Shown here one piece after another: positions 1 to 5,505 of a DNA stretch of 9,470 bases. Source of the DNA: Natronomonas sp. Its GTDB lineage: Archaea; Halobacteriota; Halobacteria; Halobacteriales; Haloarculaceae. The DNA lies in contig SLIW01000064.1 of assembly GCA_007135435.1 (NCBI GenBank), positions 1 through 9,470 of the forward strand. Direction: 5' to 3'. The notes below the pieces were generated by a model. The model saw only the letters and a list, made by a program, of their open reading frames with translations, made no database searches and was not told the origin of the DNA. A program made the position numbers and the translations under genes. Within the stretch, counting starts at the first letter, position 1, and each line of letters starts with the position of its first letter.

Positions 1-402
1 CCCGTCGGAGCAGGGCGTGACGAACTCGAGCCCGTCCGGACCGTACTCCGCGAGGATCATCGCGGGGAAGGTGATCTGGGAGTACTCCTCGTCCGTCACC
101 TTCGAGCGGACGGTCTCGGTGTCGAAGAACTTCGAGACGGACATCCCGTGGTCGTCAGCCCACGAGCGGAACCGCTCGATCAGCCCGGAGATCCGCCTCC
201 CGGTCTCGGTCCGGTGGACGTCCGGCTCCGCCAGCCGGTCGCCCCAGACCTCGACGGTGTAGTCACCGATGGCGCCGATCGCCTCCAGTCGCTCCAGCCG
301 GTTGATCACCCGTTCCTGGTTGGCGCGGAACGCCGTCGGCGAGAGCGAACGGACGTACAGCTCCATCGTCTCAGGCGTCCGCTGGACGGCCGATTCGGTC
401 AT
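1..402 (-). CDS. Haloarchaeal conserved protein, possibly HTH_63-like (C-terminus cut by window edge)
   Basis: An open minus-strand frame starts with ATG at 402 and is still open at base 1, giving 134 visible residues that begin MTESAVQRTPETMELYVRSL. The composition is typical of a haloarchaeal soluble protein, with many D and E and almost no K. There is no signal peptide or membrane segment. The segment around residues 13-46 (ELYVRSLSP, then RVINRLERLEAIGAIGDYTV) and the later FRSWADDHG and FPAMILAEYGPDGLEFVTPC resemble a conserved haloarchaeal family that I tentatively link to the Pfam HTH_63 helix-turn-helix group. That link is from memory and unverified. No function can be stated. A TATA-like TATTT lies about 45 bp upstream of the start. 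The gene points away from the rest of the window, so it need not share their role. Confidence 0.8.
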   Translation of the reverse strand, partial: MTESAVQRTPETMELYVRSLSPTAFRANQERVINRLERLEAIGAIGDYTVEVWGDRLAEPDVHRTETGRRISGLIERFRSWADDHGMSVSKFFDTETVRSKVTDEEYSQITFPAMILAEYGPDGLEFVTPCSDG

Positions 403-548
403 CTATGGCCTCGCGCGGCACGTACCAGTGCGACGGTTAGGAACCTATTTCCGACGCTAATCGGCCATTTTCGACGGTTCGCTGATAGAAATGGTGTCCC
501 AACCAGTGCGGGTCTCATTGACCTACCTGTACCGGTGGTGAACTGAAG

Positions 549-555
549 TTTTTAG
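549..555 (+). promoter_or_regulatory. Orphan TATA-like element
   Basis: TTTTTAG sits in otherwise G+C-rich DNA and would place a transcription start near 579. The first ATG after that (585) is followed by TGG TGA. The only short frame from there starts with GTG at 587 and encodes 35 residues. If it is a real promoter, it may drive a tiny protein or a non-coding RNA. Confidence 0.35.
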
Positions 556-564
556 TGACCAGTT

Positions 565-582
565 GCGTCCCCCACCGGACGC
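565..582 (+). repeat. Perfect 6-bp inverted repeat at the predicted transcript start
   Basis: GCGTCC (565-570) and GGACGC (577-582) are exact inverted arms around a 6-base spacer. They lie right where transcription from the T-rich element at 549-555 should begin. The repeat could be a 5' RNA hairpin or a protein site. No T tract follows on either strand, so it does not look like a terminator. Confidence 0.4.
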
Positions 583-985
583 GTATGTGGTGACGACGAC
601 GAGCGTCGAGGGTTCGTGGATGCGGCCCAGGAGACGCCTGGAGCCTGGACAGGACCGCTCGAAGCATCCCGCGATGCATTCCGTAATCCGATAAGTGTGC
701 GTTACTCGTCGTTTCGCGGATGGGTCGGACGATGTTCAGGACCGACGACCTGGCGCCACCGCTGGTCCCCAGTGCCGAGCGGCTGTCTGATACCCCGGGT
801 GACGCCGGGGGTGAGCAGGAATCCACGGGACCCAGCCCGTACTCACCAGGGCGCGACCTGGATTTCGCCGATCTCGACGTGGATTCACCAGGTCGTCGCC
901 GGAACTCGACAGGAGGCGACGCGGATACCGTGGGAAGCGACGCTCGGCGGACGAACCATCTAGTCACGACTTCGGACCGGTCTCC

Positions 986-1324
986 TCAGCACTCGATGCG
1001 GACGGTGATGTCGTCGCCGATGGAGAGCACGATATCGCGGGCGGCCCTGGCGTACTGGGCTGTGTGGCGGCCGTCCGGCCGGAGTCGAACCGACTCATCG
1101 AGGAGTTCGGCGTCGGCCAGTGCGGTGAGGTGCCGGTAGAGCGTCGACACCGGGACCGTCGTCCGGTCGGCGATCTCGCCCGCGGTGAGTCGCTCGTCAC
1201 CGAGGGTGCCCAGGATCTCCTGACTTCGCTCGTTGGTGAGGAGGCCCAGACAGGCGACCGGGTCGACGTCGGGCGTTCGTCCTGGGCCGGCGTGCTCGGG
1301 GGCCGCGTAGAGTTCTGCGTTCAT
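986..1324 (-). CDS. Winged-helix (ArsR-like) transcriptional regulator
   Basis: This is a 112-residue soluble protein with one winged helix-turn-helix domain. After a short N-terminal tail, residues 24-41 (ACLGLLTNERSQEILGTL) form the first helix. LTAGEIADRTTV (46-57) is the positioning helix, VSTLYRHLTALADAELL (59-75) is the recognition helix with its follow-on, and VRLRPDGRHTAQY (79-91) is the wing. The C-terminal strand ends DDITVRIEC. The domain matches DNA-binding ArsR/MarR-fold proteins common in haloarchaea. No cysteine or histidine metal site is evident. The ATG at 1324 overlaps the stop of the upstream AbrB-like gene as ATGA, so the two are very probably co-transcribed and translationally coupled. 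It likely acts with the AbrB-like protein as a local regulator. The target and signal are unknown. Confidence 0.88.
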   Translation of the reverse strand: MNAELYAAPEHAGPGRTPDVDPVACLGLLTNERSQEILGTLGDERLTAGEIADRTTVPVSTLYRHLTALADAELLDESVRLRPDGRHTAQYARAARDIVLSIGDDITVRIEC

Positions 1325-1485
1325 CGGTCAGGCTCGCTGGTGTCGGACTGCTTCCGGACGACGACCAGCCCGTCTTCGACGTGCCACTCGATCCGGCTAT
1401 TCGACTCGAGCTCGAGGTAGTTCCTGACCGCCTCGGGCACGGTCGTCAGGTTGCTGTTGAGCTTGGTCGTCTGAAGCAATCCCAT
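1321..1485 (-). CDS. Small AbrB/MazE/SpoVT-fold DNA-binding protein
   Basis: This 54-residue protein begins MGLLQTTKLNSNLTTVPEAV. The layout is that of the swapped-hairpin AbrB fold: an opening strand (TTKLNSNLTTVP), a short helix (EAVRNYLEL, about 18-26), the strand and turn SRIEWHVEDG, and a closing strand LVVVRK (40-45). Such proteins dimerise and bind operators, often their own. The ATG at 1485 lies about 25 bp from a TATA-like element, fitting a leaderless start. The stop overlaps the start of the wHTH gene (ATGA). A perfect 8-bp-arm dyad covers the promoter, which suggests autoregulation by this protein or its partner. MazE-like antitoxins share the fold, but no toxin gene (PIN or MazF) is adjacent. 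The partner here is a wHTH regulator, so a transcriptional switch fits better than a toxin-antitoxin pair. Confidence 0.85.
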   Translation of the reverse strand: MGLLQTTKLNSNLTTVPEAVRNYLELESNSRIEWHVEDGLVVVRKQSDTSEPDR

Positions 1486-1506
1486 ATCTTACCCACGGCT
1501 GGAGAT

Positions 1507-1534
1507 ATGATAATACCCTCTTGGGGATTATCAT
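1507..1534 (-). promoter_or_regulatory. 28-bp dyad over the promoter of the AbrB-wHTH operon
   Basis: The arms ATGATAAT (1507-1514) and ATTATCAT (1527-1534) are perfect inverted repeats. After one mismatch the inner CCC/GGG also pair, leaving a 4-base centre TCTT at 1519-1522. On the minus strand the proximal arm reads ATTATCAT and coincides with the TATA position about 25 bp before the ATG at 1485. The distal half covers the BRE and upstream side. A protein bound here would block the core promoter, so an autorepression operator is the simplest reading. Confidence 0.65.
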
Positions 1535-1745
1535 CAGCTAAGTTATGGAATGGGTTGGGATTAGTCGGATGTATGCCTCTCACGTGGTAACAACTGCAGT
1601 GCCAGGTCAGGCGGGAGGGTGCTCCGAGTCGCCGGGCAGGTTGCACGGGCTCGGGGAGCGTCGAATGCATGCACCGATCCCCACATGGAACACCGCAACC
1701 TGATCGAGGCACGTGATACTCACCAGTCTCGTCCCCGAACCGACG

Positions 1746-1775
1746 GTGTGAGAACAGGCTGTGTGAGAACACGCT
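1746..1775 (+). repeat. 15-bp tandem direct repeat upstream of usp1
   Basis: GTGTGAGAACAGGCT (1746-1760) is followed directly by GTGTGAGAACACGCT (1761-1775), with one mismatch. The array ends 40 bp before the usp1 TATA element. That is a normal position for an archaeal activator site, with two copies suggesting a dimer or cooperative binding. CTCGTCCCC flanks the array on both sides. Confidence 0.7.
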
Positions 1776-1814
1776 TTGTGCCTCGTCCCCATCGCACCCA
1801 CGATCCTACAAGGG

Positions 1815-1820
1815 TTATCA
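1815..1820 (+). promoter_or_regulatory. TATA-like element of usp1
   Basis: TTATCA is centred about 27 bp before the ATG at 1844 in otherwise G+C-rich DNA. This is the spacing of a leaderless archaeal promoter and supports that start over more upstream ones. Confidence 0.6.
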
Positions 1821-1843
1821 CGGGGGGCGACGAACGCCACGCC

Positions 1844-2281
1844 ATGACCCGACGGATACTCGTCCCGATCGACGGTTCGGATCACTCCTGGAAGGCCTTC
1901 GAGTACGCACTCGAGACGTTCGGTGGGGAGGAGGTCCACGTCCTCCACGTGGTCGATCCCTCCGAGAGCGTCTACACGGGCGTGGAAGGCGGATATTACG
2001 ACCCGAGATCGTTCGAGGTCGCCAGAGAGGCCGGGGAGGAGCTGTGCGAGGAGGCGCTCGATCACGCCGAGCGGATGGGCGTGCTCGAGACGACCGTTCT
2101 CGAGACGGCGGTCGAGGTCGGCAGACCGACCCGGGAGATCCTCGAGTATGCGGCCGAGCAGGGCGTCGACCAGATCGTCATGGGGAGCCACGGCCGCTCC
2201 GGCGTCTCCCGCGTGTTGCTCGGGAGCGTGGCCGAGACCGTCATGCGTCGCGCGGCCGTCCCGGTCACGATCCTCCGGTGA
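1844..2281 (+). CDS. Universal stress protein, UspA family (copy 1)
   Basis: This 145-residue protein is one complete UspA domain. The N-terminal strand is RRILVPIDGS with the nucleotide-contacting D10. HVLHVVDP (32-39) is the second strand. VEVGRPTREILEYAAEQGVDQIVMGSHG leads into the C-terminal phosphate-binding loop. That loop fits G-2x-G-9x-G-S exactly: G114, G117, G127, S128. The domain ends in VPVTIL. Usp proteins with this motif bind ATP or other adenine nucleotides and act as cytosolic dimers in stress or energy-limitation responses; the partner here is unknown. The ATG at 1844 is chosen because a TATA-like element lies 27 bp upstream and the UspA domain begins immediately after it. 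The regulatory operon sits directly upstream and divergent. Confidence 0.93.
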   Translation: MTRRILVPIDGSDHSWKAFEYALETFGGEEVHVLHVVDPSESVYTGVEGGYYDPRSFEVAREAGEELCEEALDHAERMGVLETTVLETAVEVGRPTREILEYAAEQGVDQIVMGSHGRSGVSRVLLGSVAETVMRRAAVPVTILR

Positions 2282-2626
2282 GCGCCGTCGCCGGGACGCT
2301 ACGGCGATAGCGGCACGCGATTCCAGACGGCTCTCCCGGTCAGCCCGCGCCACCGACACCGAGCTGTCCGCCCATATCGAGGCCGGTGTGGAGTGACAGT
2401 GGGAACCCCCACGGACCGGACCGCGTCGCACGACGTGGACAGACCGGTATCCATCCGTCGCCCACGTAGCGAATTCCCCGACCGTCCGAAAGAGTGGCTG
2501 TCTGAGACGGAAGCTGCGGAGTTGGAACGCCCTTACGTCGACACGGACGGTGCTGATCGACGTCGGTGGATCGATGCCCCGAGGAGGTCGCCGAAGGTAT
2601 TTGCCCACTCGCGACCACGCCCCGGT
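2282..2626. other. Intergenic region between usp1 and usp2
   Basis: The 345 bases hold no convincing gene. The usp2 frame is open upstream to a GTG at 2393, adding 78 codons. That segment is rich in R, P and D and has no UspA features. I take it as non-coding because a TATA-like element is placed correctly for the internal ATG at 2627. No T tract that would end the usp1 transcript is visible. Confidence 0.55.
2598..2602 (+). promoter_or_regulatory. TATA-like element of usp2
   Basis: TATTT is centred 27 bp before the ATG at 2627. It fits a leaderless promoter and decides the short start for usp2. Confidence 0.55.
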
Positions 2627-3073
2627 ATGACGCGACGGGTCCTGGTCCCGTACGACGGGGGCGAACCGGCGGACGCCGCGCTCTCGTTCGCCATGCGGGA
2701 GTGTCCAGACGCCGAGATCACGATCCTCCACGTCGTGGAGCCCTTCCCCGATCACACCGCCGCCGGGACGCCGGGGCCGCACTGGGACGAGTGGCGTGAT
2801 CGTGCCGAGCGGTACGCCGATGAGACGTTGGAGCGTGCACGGCAGATCGCCTCCGATCACGACGGAGCAGTCCGGACCGAGTGGCGGTACGGGCGACCAC
2901 GCAACGAGATCGTCGAGTACCTCCGGGACGAACCGGTCGACCAGGTCGTCATGGGCAGCCACAACCAGGGGTCCGTCTCCAGACTGATCCTCGGCAGCGT
3001 CGCCGAGGCGGTCGTCCGTCGGTCGCCGGTCCCCGTGACGATCGTCAGGGAGCGGAGCGCGTCGGCCGAGTAG
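2627..3073 (+). CDS. Universal stress protein, UspA family (copy 2, altered ATP loop)
   Basis: This 148-residue single UspA domain opens RRVLVPYDGG with D10. It has ITILHVVEP (31-39), then YGRPRNEIVEYLRDEPVDQVVMGSH before the C-terminal loop. The usual G-2x-G-9x-G-S loop is changed: G110 is followed by S, H and N113 where the second glycine should be, while G123 and S124 are kept. The 9-residue spacing is intact. Nucleotide affinity may therefore differ from copy 1. The tail RERSASAE after the last strand is short and disordered-looking. The ATG at 2627 is preferred over the open frame upstream because of the TATA-like element at 2598-2602. It shares little beyond family motifs with copy 1, so the two are not a recent duplication. 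Confidence 0.92.
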   Translation: MTRRVLVPYDGGEPADAALSFAMRECPDAEITILHVVEPFPDHTAAGTPGPHWDEWRDRAERYADETLERARQIASDHDGAVRTEWRYGRPRNEIVEYLRDEPVDQVVMGSHNQGSVSRLILGSVAEAVVRRSPVPVTIVRERSASAE

Positions 3074-3150
3074 CCGCCAACCGGTTCAGGTCCTCCGGTC
3101 TGACGGCCGACGGGCCGTGATCCCCGTGTCCGTCCCTCCTCGCAGTAGCG

Positions 3151-3156
3151 TAATGA
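3151..3156 (+). promoter_or_regulatory. TATA-like element of the epimerase-like gene
   Basis: TAATGA lies 28 bp before the ATG at 3181. Two bases after it, the 12-mer GCCCCGGCTCGA (3158-3169) is the same one that follows the TATA element of the CBS-HPF gene at 5474-5485. Confidence 0.45.
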
Positions 3157-3180
3157 CGCCCCGGCTCGAAGCACCCAGAT

Positions 3181-3954
3181 ATGGAGCTGGGACTCACCGT
3201 CGGTGACTCGATCGACCGACTGGAGGCGACGGCGGACGGGTTCGACTTCGTCGAGTTCGGCCTCGCGGAATCCGCCGACGTCCCCGACTCGATATCGGTC
3301 GAGCGGCTCCGAGGGGCACTGGACGACATGGACCTCGCGTTCGACGTGCACCTCCCGTTCAAGCAGGTCGTCGCGACGCCGGTCCCGGAGATCAACGAGG
3401 CGATCGTCGCCTACCAGGGACGGTTGCTCGAGTGGGCGGGCGATCTCGGCGCGCGCAAGGCCGTCCTGCACGGGACCGTCCGCGACCCACACGACACCGA
3501 TCTGCGGTCGACGGTCGCCACTCAGCTGTCGAAGATCGTCGAGGCTGGCGAGGAGCATGGCGTCGAGATCGTGGTCGAGAACGTGGGTCACCAGCCGCGG
3601 GGCCTCCAGCTCACCGTCCTCGGCGACATCGCCGCAGAGGTCGACGCGTCGGTCTGCTTCGATGTGGGCCACGCATACATGGAAGACGGCAACGATGGGG
3701 TGGAACGCTTCGCGAAGCGGTACGGCGAGCTGATCTCCCACGTGCACGTCCACGACGTCCGCGGACGCGGCGACACCCACATGCCCATCGGGGCGGGCGA
3801 GGTCGACTACGGTATCGTCTCGGAGCACCTCGATGGATTCGACGGGACGGTCGCCGTCGAGGTGTTCACCGACGACGTGGCCCTCCTCCGGGACACAGCA
3901 TCTCGAGCGGCCGGCTACCTCGGTTCGGAGTTCGATTCGGGGACGACGTCGTGA
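3181..3954 (+). CDS. Sugar phosphate isomerase/epimerase-like TIM-barrel protein
   Basis: This 257-residue cytosolic protein has the xylose isomerase-like TIM barrel shared by sugar isomerases, epimerases and AP endonuclease 2. The expected order of metal and active-site residues is visible: H57 in FDVHLPF, E133 in VVEN, D161 and H164 in CFDVGHA, H187/H189/H191 in SHVHVHD, H200 in THMPIG, and E227 in VAVEV. A catalytic divalent-metal enzyme is therefore likely. The substrate cannot be read from sequence. Length is normal for a single-domain member. The ATG at 3181 is supported by a TATA-like element 28 bp upstream. It follows usp2 on the same strand after 107 bp and converges with the FMN-binding gene. 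DNA-repair endonuclease IV is less likely because the protein is short and lacks that family's full metal set. Confidence 0.85.
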   Translation: MELGLTVGDSIDRLEATADGFDFVEFGLAESADVPDSISVERLRGALDDMDLAFDVHLPFKQVVATPVPEINEAIVAYQGRLLEWAGDLGARKAVLHGTVRDPHDTDLRSTVATQLSKIVEAGEEHGVEIVVENVGHQPRGLQLTVLGDIAAEVDASVCFDVGHAYMEDGNDGVERFAKRYGELISHVHVHDVRGRGDTHMPIGAGEVDYGIVSEHLDGFDGTVAVEVFTDDVALLRDTASRAAGYLGSEFDSGTTS

Positions 3955-4065
3955 TCCGTCATGGGCGTGAGCCCTCCTTGTCAGGTCTGGCAGATAGTCG
4001 TCGCACCGCTGTGCGGACCAGTTGCTGGGTTCCGTCTGCGTCACGTCACTCGCGACCGAGGGACC

Positions 4066-4524
4066 TCATGGGAGCGTCATTCGTCCCGTCATCGTCTCGA
4101 TCTCGAACTCGAGGACGACGATCTCGACATCCTCGACCGATTCACCGAAGATCCGGATCGGCGGGAAGTCCTGGTTGATCTCTTCCGTGTCGAACACCTC
4201 CCGCTCGCTCGCCGGGAGCTCCGAGAGCGTCCCCGTGGCGGTGATGCTCCACGACTTCAGCTCGTCCGCGTCCTCGGTATCCCGTGTCCCGTAGATGGTG
4301 TAACAGGCTGTCTTCGTCTGATCGATGAACGCCCACTTCTCGCTCCCCTCCGTCCTCCCGAGACGGAAGTAGAGGCCGTCCCCGTCGTAGTAGTGGGCCA
4401 TCGGGACGGCGTAGGCGTCGTCGTCCGCGGCTAGCGCGAGGACGCCGGTCTCGGTGGTCCGGAGCAGGTCGTCGACCTCCTCGTCCTCCAATCCCCTGGT
4501 GTAGGCGTATTCGACGTGTTTCAT
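4066..4524 (-). CDS. FMN-binding split-barrel protein, pyridoxamine 5'-phosphate oxidase / NimA-like family
   Basis: This 152-residue protein starts at ATG 4524 (MKHVEYAYTRGLEDEEVDDL). After an N-terminal helix comes TETGVLALAADDDAYAVPMA (24-43), then YYDGDGLYFRLGRTEGSEKWAFIDQT (45-70), ACYTIYG, and WSITATGTL (92-100). This order is that of the Pyridox_ox_2 / nitroimidazole-resistance-like flavin split barrels. These proteins bind FMN, or sometimes F420 or heme, as dimers and carry out poorly defined reductions or oxidations in the cytosol. True pyridoxine biosynthesis is not implied. A longer frame to 4578 exists, but the TATA-like TATAT at 4566-4570 would start transcription near 4541 and so supports 4524. 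It is tail-to-tail with the epimerase-like gene and shares a strand with usp3 downstream of that gene. Confidence 0.87.
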   Translation of the reverse strand: MKHVEYAYTRGLEDEEVDDLLRTTETGVLALAADDDAYAVPMAHYYDGDGLYFRLGRTEGSEKWAFIDQTKTACYTIYGTRDTEDADELKSWSITATGTLSELPASEREVFDTEEINQDFPPIRIFGESVEDVEIVVLEFEIETMTGRMTLP

Positions 4525-4565
4525 TGTCGGTGGATCCGTGTGGTGAGTCTCCCATCCCTGCCAAG

Positions 4566-4570
4566 TATAT
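4566..4570 (-). promoter_or_regulatory. TATA-like element of the FMN-binding gene
   Basis: On the minus strand this reads ATATA within GATATACTT, about 44 bp before the ATG at 4524. It predicts a short leader of roughly 15-18 bases. It would lie inside the coding region if the longer frame to 4578 were used. Confidence 0.5.
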
Positions 4571-4664
4571 CGACGCAACGAGATCCCGTTATGCCGTTCC
4601 GCCGATCGTGCAGCAACCGTGACCTACGGCGACGAGTCCGGCCGTGGGTCGATCCCGAGGTGGG

Positions 4665-5084
4665 TCAGACGACGAAGGTCGGACGGCCGGCGGTCCGGAC
4701 GACGCGGTCGGTGACGCTGCCGATCGTGTCCGTCTTCGTGTGCGACCTCCCCTGGTAGCCGAGGACGATCACGTCGGCGTCGATCTCGTCCGCGTAGCTC
4801 ACGATCTCCTCGTGCGGTCTTCCGTGACAACATCGACCCACGAACTCGACGCCGAGGTCCTCCGCCCGGTTCCTGATGTCCTCGAGGTAGCCCTGGCCCT
4901 GCTCCTCGATCGCGTTGGTCGTCAACTCACCAGTGCCCAGGGCCGGGTCGTCGAACCGGCTCGTGTCCACGACGAAGATGCCGTGGAGGTCCGCGTCCGA
5001 CTGCTCTGCCTGTTCGAGGGCGTGGACGATGGCCCGGTTCGCGTTCGAGCTCCCGTCCGTCCCGACGAGGATGGTGTCGTACAT
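4665..5084 (-). CDS. Universal stress protein, UspA family (copy 3)
   Basis: This 139-residue single UspA domain begins MYDTILVGTDGSSNANRAI with D10. HGIFVVDTSRF (34-44) is the second strand. GRPHEEIVSYADEIDADVIVLGYQG leads to an intact nucleotide loop: G109, G112, G122, S123. The end is GRPTFVV, slightly shorter than the other copies. A Cys-Cys pair at C85-C86 (GRCCHG) is unusual for a haloarchaeal Usp and could be redox active, though that is speculation. The loop after strand two (DDPALGTGEL) is that of the dimeric ATP-binding class. I chose ATG 5084; the frame stays open to 5186 but the added residues do not belong to the domain. A TATA-like element at 5122-5129 implies a leader of about 15 bases. 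It is divergent from the CBS-HPF gene. Confidence 0.92.
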   Translation of the reverse strand: MYDTILVGTDGSSNANRAIVHALEQAEQSDADLHGIFVVDTSRFDDPALGTGELTTNAIEEQGQGYLEDIRNRAEDLGVEFVGRCCHGRPHEEIVSYADEIDADVIVLGYQGRSHTKTDTIGSVTDRVVRTAGRPTFVV

Positions 5085-5121
5085 GGTCCCTCTAGGGGCC
5101 GGTCGCTGAAGACCCCCGCTT

Positions 5122-5129
5122 TGATTATC
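5122..5129 (-). promoter_or_regulatory. TATA-like element of usp3
   Basis: On the minus strand this reads GATAATCA, about 40 bp before the ATG at 5084, implying a leader near 15 bases. The plus strand reads TGATTATC, part of the TTATCA motif also seen in the AbrB-operon dyad and the usp1 TATA. Confidence 0.5.
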
Positions 5130-5427
5130 AGTCGGTGAGAATCTCCCGGTCGCCACTTCAGGGACGGCGTCCAGGGTGCTGATCACCGTCAGGGAAACGG
5201 GCGGGATACCAGCGATGACCGGTGGGCGGAAAAACGGCAGGTTACGGGTGGAGACACTCGACGACGATCGCTACGTGTCGGATGCCCTGATGGTCCGCGA
5301 CCGTGGCTGGATCGTGGCGTCTCGGCGCTCGATATGTCGTTCCGGCTTCGCCGTGTCGCGGTCACCTTCGGTGCGCCCAGGAAACCGAGCAATGTTTCGG
5401 TGTGCGGTCGTTCTCACCCGACGGGAA

Positions 5428-5454
5428 CTGGGTCGTTGTGTTTTGAGGACCCAG
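5428..5454 (+). promoter_or_regulatory. Inverted repeat CTGGGTC-N13-GACCCAG upstream of the CBS-HPF gene
   Basis: Two perfect 7-bp arms (5428-5434 and 5448-5454) flank a T-rich 13-base spacer. The repeat lies 13 bp before the TATA-like GTATCA, which suits an activator or upstream operator. The right arm GACCCAG recurs at 5499-5505 next to the start codon. Confidence 0.5.
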
Positions 5455-5467
5455 CTCGTAGCTAGAC

Positions 5468-5473
5468 GTATCA
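5468..5473 (+). promoter_or_regulatory. TATA-like element of the CBS-HPF gene
   Basis: GTATCA is the best AT-rich element at a plausible distance (about 38 bp) from the ATG at 5508. It gives a leader of about 10-12 bases. It is followed at once by the 12-mer GCCCCGGCTCGA that is shared with the epimerase promoter. Confidence 0.4.
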
Positions 5474-5485
5474 GCCCCGGCTCGA

Positions 5486-5505
5486 CCGGGTCAGGGGTGA
5501 CCCAG
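5486..5505 (+). promoter_or_regulatory. Second GGGTC/GACCC inverted repeat overlapping the likely ribosome binding site
   Basis: CCGGGTC (5486-5492) and GACCCAG (5499-5505) flank the centre. GGGTCA and TGACCC form a perfect 6-bp stem around GGGG. The Shine-Dalgarno-like AGGGGTGA (5493-5500) lies in the loop and 3' stem, 7 bases before the ATG at 5508. In RNA the hairpin could mask it. In DNA it could be a second copy of the upstream operator. Confidence 0.45.

Larger units (their letters stand above)
403..985. other. Gene-poor stretch with promoter-like signal and small hairpins
   Basis: No convincing gene lies in these 583 bases. The long minus-strand frame here is rich in R and S and reads like antisense. 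A plus-strand frame from ATG 720 has a TATA-like ATAAG about 27 bp upstream and a moderately acidic start. However, its third-position G+C is lower than in the clear genes and it runs about 150 bases into the opposing wHTH gene, so I do not call it. Other contents are a T-rich promoter-like element at 549-555 with a 6-bp hairpin at 565-582, a G+C-rich hairpin at 792-812, and the 9-mer ACCAGTGCG at 424 and again at 502. The stretch could hold a small RNA or decayed coding DNA. Confidence 0.5.
1486..1843. other. Intergenic region between the regulatory operon and usp1
   Basis: The 358 bases hold no convincing gene. The usp1 frame is open upstream to 1619, but that part is rich in R, H, C and T and has no family match I recognise. 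The region contains the operon dyad (1507-1534), a 15-bp tandem duplication (1746-1775), two CTCGTCCCC copies flanking that duplication, and the usp1 TATA element (1815-1820). It is therefore a divergent regulatory region. Confidence 0.6.

Noticed and set aside
424..567. ACCAGTGCG at 424 and 502 plus a near copy at 558
   Set aside because: These are short words with irregular spacing and no clear relation to a promoter. They are probably chance.
720..1139. 139-codon plus-strand frame with a TATA-like ATAAG 27 bp upstream
   Set aside because: It overlaps the well-supported wHTH gene by about 150 bases, turns R/S-rich there, and has lower third-position G+C than the real genes. It could be a decayed gene, but nothing supports a call.
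1321..1485. Toxin-antitoxin reading of the AbrB-like gene
   Set aside because: The MazE/VapB antitoxin fold is similar, but the adjacent gene is a DNA-binding wHTH protein and no PIN or MazF toxin is nearby.
1619..1843. 75-residue N-terminal extension of usp1
   Set aside because: The added residues are H/R/C/T-rich and unlike UspA. The TATA-like element at 1815 and the domain start both fit ATG 1844.
2393..2626. 78-residue N-terminal extension of usp2 from a GTG
   Set aside because: The TATA-like element 27 bp before ATG 2627 would be inside the coding region. The extension shows no domain.
1607..2962. 451-codon minus-strand frame
   Set aside because: It is antisense to usp1 and usp2 and spans their promoters. 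It has no recognisable domain.
2857..4044. 395-codon minus-strand frame
   Set aside because: It is antisense to the epimerase-like gene and the end of usp2. No domain is recognisable.
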